The position numbers and the translations under genes were made by a program. This document shows positions 1 through 5,652 of a stretch of 5,652 nucleotides of DNA, piece after piece (the stretch's first letter is position 1; the number at the start of each line of letters is the position of its first letter). The notes below the pieces were generated by a model. The model saw nothing but the letters and a program-made list of their open reading frames with translations. It had not been told where the DNA came from and did not search any database. Source of the stretch: Anaerolineales bacterium (GTDB lineage Bacteria; Chloroflexota; Anaerolineae; 4572-78; J111); the NCBI GenBank assembly GCA_012032575.1, contig JAAUSP010000511.1:1-5652 (forward strand), written 5' to 3'.

Positions 1-1398
1 GCCACCGGATGTTAGCCCAACCGGCCGAACTGGCCCCCTATGAGTCCGACGCCCTGACCGCCTTTCGAGCCAGGCCGCGGGCCGTTGTACTACCCGAAAG
101 CGCCGCCGAGGTGGTCGAAACAGTCAGGTTGTGCCACCGGGCCGAAGTGCCCTTTGTGGCCCGTGGCAGCGGCACCAGCCTGTCGGGCGGCTCTCTGCCC
201 ATTCAGGATGGCCTGGTCATTGGCCTGAACCGGCTCAACCGGATTCTGCGGGTGGACCCCCAGGAGCGGCTGGCGGTGGTCGAGCCGGGCGTGATCAACC
301 AGGAAGTCTCCAAAGCCGCCGCGCCTTACAACCTCTACTATGCCCCCGACCCTTCCAGCCAATCTATCTGCACCATCGGCGGCAATGTCGCTTTCAACTC
401 CGGCGGGGCGCACTGCCTCAAATACGGCATGACCAGCAATCATATTCTGGCCATCAAGGCGGTACTGCCCGATGGCGAGGTGGTTGAGTTTGGCAGTGAA
501 AGCCTGGAAGGCGTGGGGCCGGACCTGATCGGCCTGTTTGTCGGGTCCGAAGGACTGTTTGGCATTGCCCTGGAAATAACCCTGCGCTTATTACCCAAGC
601 CCGAACTTTATCGCACCGTCCTGGCCGCCTATGATGGCCTCGGCGCGGCGGGTAATGCTGTGGCGATGGTGGTTGCCTCCGGGCTGCTGCCGGGGGCGAT
701 GGAGATTATGGACAAGCTGGCCATTGAAGCCGCCGAAGCCGCCGTCCACGCCGGTTATCCCCGCGAAGCGGCGGCCCTGTTGATTGTCGAACTGGAAGGC
801 GAAGCCACCCAGGTCGAGACCGAATTTACCAAACTGCTGGAGGTTATTCAGGAGTCAGGTGCTTACGAGGTGCGGGTGGCCCAGAATGAGGATGAGCGCC
901 TGCGTATCTGGAAGGGCCGCAAGAGCGCTTTTTCGGCGGTGGGGCGGCTTAGCCCTGATTATATTGTCAACGATGGCGTGGTGCCGCGCGGCAAACTGGG
1001 CCACGCCCTGTCGGAAATCGAGCGCTTGAGCGCGGTGTATAATATCCGGGTCGCCAATGTTTTTCACGCCGGCGACGGCAATCTGCACCCGCTCATTCTC
1101 TACGACGGGCGCGAACCGGGCGCACTGGCACGGGCCGAGGCCTGGCCGGCGAGATTCTGCGGCTGTGTATCGGCCTGGGCGGCTCGATTACCGGCGAGCA
1201 TGGCATTGGTATGGAAAAGCGGGATTACCTGCCGGAGATGTTCAACGAGACAGACCTGGCCGTGATGAAGGGTATCCGGCACGCCCTGGACCCCCTGGAA
1301 CTATCTAATCGAGGCAAAATGTTCCCCGGCGGCGAAGCCCCGGCTTTACACACGCACGGCCCCCACCCACTGGAACGGGCCGGAAGGATTTCCCGCGA

Positions 1399-1402
<4 letters not shown>
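1..1402 (+). CDS. glcD: Glycolate oxidase FAD-linked subunit GlcD (5'-partial, one frameshift)
   Basis: Catalytic flavoprotein subunit of glycolate oxidase (FAD-binding PCMH/VAO fold), oxidising glycolate to glyoxylate; a related 2-hydroxyacid such as D-lactate cannot be excluded. Counting from the ATG at 9, visible motifs are [11 protein letters not shown] (51-61, FAD pyrophosphate region), YYAPDPSSQ (110-118), [13 protein letters not shown] (121-133), [11 protein letters not shown] (176-186), [18 protein letters not shown] (301-318) and [12 protein letters not shown] (350-361). The frame from 9 loses similarity after codon 377 (1137-1139) and would stop at 1265. The family C-terminus, including [14 protein letters not shown], continues from 1142 in the frame one base earlier and stops at 1402. 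One missing base near 1140-1142 (probably CCC read as CC) explains this. Rejoined length from the ATG at 9 is 464 residues, about 35 short of E. coli GlcD (499), and the codons before 9 are open. The true start is therefore probably upstream of the window. The stop overlaps the glcE start. Confidence 0.9.
1382..1388 (+). promoter_or_regulatory. Ribosome binding site of glcE
   Basis: GGAAGGA lies inside the last codons of glcD, 10 bases before the ATG at 1399. That ATG overlaps the glcD stop as ATGA, the usual geometry for translational coupling. It supports 1399 as the glcE start. Confidence 0.5.
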
Positions 1403-2524
<1,122 letters not shown>

Positions 2525-2529
<5 letters not shown>

Positions 2530-2570
2530 TGTTAAATGATATTTTGCCAGTCGTGATATAGAATTATAAT
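2525..2570 (+). promoter_or_regulatory. AT-rich gap with promoter-like -10 sequences before the DUF4160 gene
   Basis: The glcE end and the following gap contain three -10-like sequences: TATAAT at 2525-2530, TATAGA at 2557-2562 preceded by TG one base earlier (extended -10 form, TG at 2554-2555), and TATAAT at 2565-2570. A TTGCCA at 2544-2549 resembles a -35 box but sits only 15 bases before the last -10. No Shine-Dalgarno sequence precedes the ATG at 2572. The accessory pair may have its own promoter, possibly giving a very short or leaderless transcript. Which -10 is used cannot be decided from sequence. Confidence 0.35.
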
Positions 2571-2571
2571 T

Positions 2572-2811
2572 ATGCCACTGGTAAAAATCATTGGCCCGTA
2601 TGAATTTCGCTTTTACAGCCGGGGTGAGGAACACGAACCTCCTCACATCCATGTGCGTCGGGGGCGATTGGAAGCAAAGTTTTGGCTGACGCCGGTGGTT
2701 CGATTGGCTCGTGCCGGCCATTATCGTCCCCATGAATTAAACGACATTTATGGTTTGGTGGAAGCACATCAGCAGGAATTAATTGAGGCGTGGCATGAAT
2801 ACTTTGGCTAA
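2572..2811 (+). CDS. DUF4160 domain protein (toxin-antitoxin-like pair, first gene)
   Basis: Small protein of 79 residues that fits the DUF4160 family over its whole length. Family marks are an N-terminal beta segment (KIIGPYEFRFYS, 5-16), the signature EPPHIHV (22-28) with its two histidines, EAKFWL (34-39), and a helical C-terminus ending in LIEAWHEYFG. The start at 2572 gives the usual short N-terminus, although no ribosome binding site is visible. The gene overlaps the next one by 17 bases. DUF4160 and DUF2442 genes are often found side by side, and the pair is generally treated as a putative toxin-antitoxin or regulatory module. I know of no proven biochemical activity, and the EPPHIHV histidines suggest but do not show a catalytic or metal-binding site. 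Base composition is visibly more AT-rich than the flanking glc genes, consistent with acquisition. Confidence 0.9.
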   Translation: MPLVKIIGPYEFRFYSRGEEHEPPHIHVRRGRLEAKFWLTPVVRLARAGHYRPHELNDIYGLVEAHQQELIEAWHEYFG

Positions 2812-3271
2812 ATTATATCTTGGCAGTGAACCTGCGGATGTCAGGGTAGATGAAGATCAGCTTTTGATAGTCCTGGCAGATGGACGCACTGTAGCTATCC
2901 CGCTGTCATTGGTCAGCCAATTGGACCGGGTAGAGGCATTGCCAACCGAAGCTCAGATATTGGTTCTACGCCGCCCACCTCAAATAGATCACATCCATGT
3001 AACCGATAGCGCCTTGAATGTGTATCTCAAAGATGGTCGGCTATTGTCCTGTCCGTTGGCCTGGTTCCCACGTCTGCTGCATGGCTCTCCCGCCGAACGA
3101 AACCATTACGAATTGAACGGCGACGATAATATCATCCACTGGCCCGAATTGGATGAGGATATCGAGCTAACCCGGTTGTTTGAAGGTGGCCGAAGCCTGG
3201 AAAGTGAACGCTCGCTTCAACGTTGGCTAATATCCCGCCAACCACAGATGGAAACAGCTACGGCAGATTAG
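2795..3271 (+). CDS. DUF2442 domain protein with internal duplication (second gene of the pair)
   Basis: Protein of 158 residues from the ATG at 2795. That start is preceded by GAGG at 2785-2788 with 6-base spacing, and is preferred over an in-frame TTG at 2783. The C-terminal half is a clear DUF2442 domain: HIHVTDSALNVYLKDGRLL (66-84), CPLAWFPRLLHGSPAERN (86-103) and the signature IIHWPELDEDIEL (113-125), followed by a SLQRWL tail (140-145). The N-terminal part contains a second, degenerate copy of the same beta-hairpin unit (15-43: DVRVDEDQLLIVLADGRTV, then IPLSLVSQL), which lacks the IHWPELDED motif. It overlaps the DUF4160 gene by 17 bases, so expression is probably coupled. In such pairs this member is usually viewed as the antitoxin-like or DNA-binding partner, which is inference from context only. 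Confidence 0.88.
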   Translation: MNTLAKLYLGSEPADVRVDEDQLLIVLADGRTVAIPLSLVSQLDRVEALPTEAQILVLRRPPQIDHIHVTDSALNVYLKDGRLLSCPLAWFPRLLHGSPAERNHYELNGDDNIIHWPELDEDIELTRLFEGGRSLESERSLQRWLISRQPQMETATAD

Positions 3272-3313
3272 TCAGGGTGCATCTGCCTATCACCCTCGAA
3301 TAGAGAATTGTCT

Positions 3314-3321
3314 GGCTCAAA
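3314..3321 (+). repeat. Left copy of 8-bp flanking direct repeat (target-site duplication)
   Basis: GGCTCAAA lies immediately outside the left end of the 114-bp element and is identical to the copy at 3436-3443. The identity stops at 8 bases on both sides, as expected for a target-site duplication made by a transposase. Confidence 0.75.
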
Positions 3322-3435
3322 GTAACTACTCATGCATGTCATTTCGACCGAAGGGAGAAATCTCTGATACCTATGTAGCGCGGTGGAGATTTCTCGGCCT
3401 ACGGCCTCGAAATGACATGAGGGCAGAGCAGTTAC
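3322..3435. mobile_element. MITE-like non-autonomous element, 114 bp, GTAACT ends
   Basis: The left end reads GTAACTACTC (3322-3331). The reverse complement of the right end (3426-3435) reads GTAACTGCTC, so the terminal inverted repeats match at 9 of 10 positions. Inside these lies a second, longer inverted repeat (3335-3364 with 3386-3419). Perfect 8-bp direct repeats GGCTCAAA abut both ends. The element has no coding capacity, so it would need a transposase supplied in trans. Ends beginning GTAA combined with 8-bp target duplications are known features of the IS66 family, which makes an IS66-type transposase the first candidate (inference). It sits between the DUF2442 gene and glcF. If transcribed, it would fold into a long imperfect hairpin that could stabilise, process or attenuate a read-through glc transcript. 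Confidence 0.75.
3335..3419. repeat. Long imperfect palindrome forming the core of the MITE
   Basis: The left arm at 3335-3364 and right arm at 3386-3419 pair as two perfect blocks, CATGTCATTTCGA (13 bp, outer) and GAGAAATCTC (10 bp, inner). Between them is a mismatched middle of 7 bases on the left and 11 on the right. The right middle contains its own small palindrome, GGCCTACGGCC (3396-3406). The loop is 3365-3385. From memory, repeats of the type GTCATTTCGACCGAAGGGAG recur in several environmental bacterial genomes; I could not verify this here. Confidence 0.85.
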
Positions 3436-3443
3436 GGCTCAAA
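3436..3443 (+). repeat. Right copy of 8-bp flanking direct repeat (target-site duplication)
   Basis: GGCTCAAA directly follows the right terminal inverted repeat and matches 3314-3321 exactly. The sequence from here to 3490 holds no gene or clear signal. Confidence 0.75.
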
Positions 3444-3490
3444 CAAGGTAGCGGGGTAGCAAAGTCGCAGAAGTATTAATTATCTTCCCT

Positions 3491-3525
3491 CTGTCTACTG
3501 TCTACCGTTTACTGTCTACTGTCTA
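3491..3525 (+). repeat. Heptanucleotide tandem repeat (CTGTCTA, five units)
   Basis: Five 7-base units in register: CTGTCTA, CTGTCTA, CCGTTTA, CTGTCTA, CTGTCTA, with four perfect copies and a middle unit differing at two positions. It ends 8 bases before the glcF ribosome binding site, so it would lie in the 5' leader of any glcF transcript starting upstream. The plus strand is pyrimidine-rich. Copy number of such repeats commonly varies between strains. It recalls the short tandemly repeated heptamers known from cyanobacteria, although the unit sequence differs. Confidence 0.85.
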
Positions 3526-3533
3526 CCATTTCT

Positions 3534-3539
3534 GAGGAG
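3534..3539 (+). promoter_or_regulatory. Ribosome binding site of glcF
   Basis: GAGGAG ends 5 bases before the ATG at 3545. It is the strongest Shine-Dalgarno sequence in the window and fixes the glcF start. Confidence 0.75.
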
Positions 3540-3544
3540 ACTCA

Positions 3545-4797
3545 ATGCAGCATCAAATCCCGGTTAAATCGCTCGGCCCCCAGGGCGAAGCGATGGCCCA
3601 CGCCATTGCCAGTTGTGTTCACTGCGGCTTTTGCCTGCCGACCTGCCCCACCTACAAGGTACTGGGCGAAGAGATGGACTCGCCGCGGGGACGCATCTTT
3701 TTAATGAAGGAGGTGCTGGAAGGCCACCTGTCTGTCGAACAGGCCCTGCCTTATGTGGACCGCTGCCTGGGCTGTCAGGCTTGCGTCACTTCCTGCCCTT
3801 CGGGGGTGCCCTACGGCGAACTGTTGATCCCTTTCCGGGCTTACACCGAGGATCGCCGGACTTATCAACCCATGGATCGTCTCTCACGGCTGATGACCCT
3901 GCAAACGCTGCCCTTTCCGTGGAGTTTCCGGCTGGCGGTAAATATGGGCAAACTGGCCCTCCTTTCCGGGGACTGCTGCCCGGCAAGCTACGGGCGATGC
4001 TGGAGCTTCTGCCGGCCCATTTGCCGGCAGCCCAGCCGTTGCCGGAGATTTACCCGGCCAAAGGACCGCGCCGGGCGCGGGTAGCGCTGCTGAGCGGCTG
4101 CGTCCAACAGGTCTTGGCCCCGCAAATCAATTGGGCCACGCTGCGGGTTCTGGCCGAAAACGGCGTGGAAACAATCATTCCCAAGCACCAGGGCTGCTGC
4201 GGCGCTTTGTCTATGCACACGGGCGCGGCCAAGCAGGCCAGGGTGCTGGCCCGGCAGAATTTGCGCACGTTTCCCAAAGATGTGGATGCAATTCTAACCA
4301 ACGCCGCCGGCTGCGGGTCGGGTATGCACGAGTATGGCCTGCTGTTCAAAGGCATGGCTGAAGAAAAAAACGCCGAGGCTTTCGCCCGGCAGGTTAAAGA
4401 TGTCAGCGTTTTTCTGGAGGCGTTAGGCTTCAAGGCCCCGGCCAGCCTGCCCAAACCGCTCAAAGTGGCCTATCACGACGCCTGCCACCTGGCTCACGCT
4501 CAGGGAGTTCAGGCTGCGCCGCGTAAACTGCTCAAAAGCATTGCCAACCTGACCCTGCTGGAAATCCCCGAAGGCGAAATCTGCTGCGGTTCGGCGGGGA
4601 CCTACAACCTGGAGCAGCCCGCTATTGCCGCCGAGTTGGGCCAGCGGAAGGCTCACCATATTCTCAACACCGGGGCCGAAGCCGTCGTCACCGGCAACAT
4701 CGGCTGCATGACCCAAATCCAGTCGCACCTCTCCAAACCGCTGCCCATCTACCATACCATGGAACTGCTGGACCGGGCCTATAATGTAAAATCATAA
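3545..4797 (+). CDS. glcF: Glycolate oxidase iron-sulfur subunit GlcF (one frameshift)
   Basis: Electron-transfer subunit of glycolate oxidase, passing electrons from the flavin subunits to the respiratory chain. The N-terminal ferredoxin-like domain has two CxxCxxCxxxCP motifs for [4Fe-4S] clusters (Cys 24, 27, 30, 34 and 74, 77, 80, 84). The C-terminal half has two CCG cysteine-rich domains: [10 protein letters not shown] (Cys186) with [13 protein letters not shown] (Cys218-219), then [11 protein letters not shown] (Cys314) with [11 protein letters not shown] (Cys347-348) and GNIGCMTQ (Cys388). The frame from 3545 is correct through codon 138 (3956-3958), after which it would stop at 4084. 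The family sequence resumes as [18 protein letters not shown] from 3961 in the frame one base earlier. One missing base near 3959-3961 (probably CTCCCTTTC read as CTCCTTTC) explains it. Rejoined length is 417 residues, close to E. coli GlcF (407). It has a strong GAGGAG binding site and is separated from glcE by the DUF pair, MITE and repeat. Confidence 0.92.
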
Positions 4798-4821
4798 ATG
4801 CGCCGTTTTTGAGCCGGTCAC

Positions 4822-4850
4822 TTGTGCCTCTTAACCTTATAGGGTAGAAT
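4822..4850 (+). promoter_or_regulatory. Possible sigma-70-type promoter for the TPR-like gene
   Basis: TTGTGC (4822-4827) and TAGAAT (4845-4850) are separated by 17 bases. The -10 matches the consensus at 5 of 6 positions and the -35 only at the TTG. The site lies in the intergenic gap after glcF and would start transcription near 4857, just before the hairpin at 4860-4889. Confidence 0.4.
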
Positions 4851-4859
4851 CGAAGGATG

Positions 4860-4889
4860 GACAAGCTGTTACACCGCTGGGTGTTTGTC
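4860..4889 (+). other. Bulged hairpin in the leader of the TPR-like gene
   Basis: ACACC (4871-4875) pairs with GGTGT (4880-4884) around a GCTG loop. GACAA (4860-4864) pairs with TTGTC (4885-4889), leaving a 6-base bulge on the left (4865-4870). No U-run follows, so it is not a good terminator. It would sit at the very 5' end of a transcript from the proposed promoter. Confidence 0.3.
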
Positions 4890-4909
4890 TATTCTGGACA
4901 GTGTCGCCT

Positions 4910-5652
4910 ATGATGCTCTACCCCAATATGACCAGCCCGCACGATATTGCCCAATGGCTTCAAGAAGGTATTCTGGCGGCCAAAGCCGGCCAGGTTGAAC
5001 AGGCTCGCTATCGCCTCCTCGACGTGGTGGAGCGGGATCAAACCAACGAGGCCGCCTGGTTTTGGTTGTACCAGGTATTTGATCGCCAGGAAGATAAGCG
5101 GGTTTGCCTCGAAAACCTCATCGTTATCAACCCCCCACAACGGCTGGGCCAGGCAGGAATTGCTAAATTATGACGGGGCCGCCGCGCTCGCTCCCGAACC
5201 GCAAGCTGCCGCTAAAGTGGGCCAACGCGCCGGACGCGCCAAACGCAAAAGCAAGGCTGTCGCTCGACCGGCCCGCCCGCTGGCGCTTAAACTGATCACG
5301 GCCTTTTGGGCCGGCATCTCGGTTATCTTTCTGATCGGGGGAATTTTGGCGTCGGGGGAATGGCTGGCTTCCACCGTCAGAAGCCGCACTTTTCCCCATT
5401 ATCTCACCGGCGTGCAGGCTTTCGAGTTGCTGGTGGCGCTGCTTTTTGTGTTTGCCGGATTGGTCGGCCTGAATATAACCATTGCCCTGTTTTTGCGCTC
5501 GATGATTGGTTTTTACGGCAGCCTGCTGTTGGCGCTGGGATTGCTACTGGTCGGCCCGACGATCAGCCTGATTGCCAATCCCCCCAATTACGCCGTTATG
5601 ATCTTTACCGGCGGGATGGCCGGGATGATGGTCTTGTTGACCCTCGCCAGCC
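4910..5652 (+). CDS. TPR-like head plus multi-helix membrane protein (frameshift, 3'-partial)
   Basis: No specific function recognised. The N-terminus (IAQWLQEGILAAKAGQVEQA, then RYRLLDVVERDQTNEAAWFW) resembles a helix-turn-helix TPR pair. The first frame stops at 5173, but from 5136 the next frame gives NPHNGWARQELLNYDGAAAL, a continuation typical of such TPR proteins, and stays open to the window end. One extra C in the C6 run at 5131-5136 explains this. After a basic linker (GRAKRKSKAVARPARP), the restored protein has about four hydrophobic segments: ITAFWAGISVIFLIGGILAS, one around 5418-5490, one around 5510-5577, and one running off the end from about 5589. It is likely an inner-membrane protein with a cytoplasmic TPR head for protein contacts. 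Possible starts are GTG 4901 and ATG 4910, 4913 or 4928; none has a good ribosome binding site, so the choice is uncertain. A separate transcription unit from glcF is likely. Confidence 0.7.

Noticed and set aside
2544..2570. TTGCCA with TATAAT as a standard sigma-70 promoter
   Set aside because: Spacing is only 15 bases, and the predicted start would fall inside the DUF4160 coding sequence, past its ATG. Kept only as part of a general promoter-like AT-rich region.
3274..3296. AGGGTG / CACCCT inverted repeat right after the DUF2442 stop, as a transcription terminator
   Set aside because: The stem is only 6 bp with an 11-base loop, and no T-run follows (the next bases are CGAATAG). Too weak to call.
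3491..3527. The two identical 16-base blocks as a minimal CRISPR array
   Set aside because: The blocks are separated by only 5 bases and resolve into a simple 7-base tandem repeat. There are no spacers and no cas genes.

Overview
The window is a moderately GC-rich bacterial segment with every supported gene on the plus strand. Its core is a three-subunit glycolate oxidase locus, glcD-glcE-glcF, which codes for an FAD-linked catalytic subunit, a second FAD-domain subunit and an iron-sulfur subunit. A small accessory block splits the locus between glcE and glcF. The style of the proteins suggests a Chloroflexota bacterium (Anaerolineae or a relative). The main pointer is the last gene, a short TPR-like head joined to a multi-helix membrane domain and containing the phrase NPHNGWARQEL once a frameshift is corrected. 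This assignment is an impression from protein style, not a demonstrated placement.

Layout. 1-1402: glcD, whose 5' end lies outside the window and whose frame is broken near 1141. 1399-2529: glcE, intact, overlapping the glcD stop by an ATGA junction. 2530-2571: a short AT-rich gap with promoter-like -10 sequences. 2572-2811 and 2795-3271: an overlapping pair coding for a DUF4160 protein and a DUF2442 protein, an arrangement resembling a toxin-antitoxin module. 3272-3544: a non-coding stretch holding a 114-bp MITE-like element with terminal inverted repeats and a perfect 8-bp flanking duplication, then a heptanucleotide tandem repeat, then the glcF ribosome binding site. 3545-4797: glcF, frame broken near 3959. 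4798-4909: intergenic, with a possible promoter and a leader hairpin. 4910 to the end: the TPR-like membrane protein gene, frame broken at a C6 run near 5131-5136 and running off the window.

Function. GlcD, GlcE and GlcF together oxidise glycolate to glyoxylate. Electrons pass from flavin through the GlcF iron-sulfur clusters into the membrane electron-transport chain. The DUF4160/DUF2442 pair, the MITE and the tandem repeat are unrelated to that chemistry and look like insertions into an ancestral glcDEF operon.

Main observations. (1) A MITE-like element with GTAACT ends and an 8-bp target-site duplication, which recalls the IS66 family. (2) A toxin-antitoxin-like pair inside a metabolic operon. 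(3) Three independent single-base frameshifts, all in short C runs and all in otherwise well-preserved genes. These more likely reflect base-level sequence error than real decay, but the sequence alone cannot settle it.
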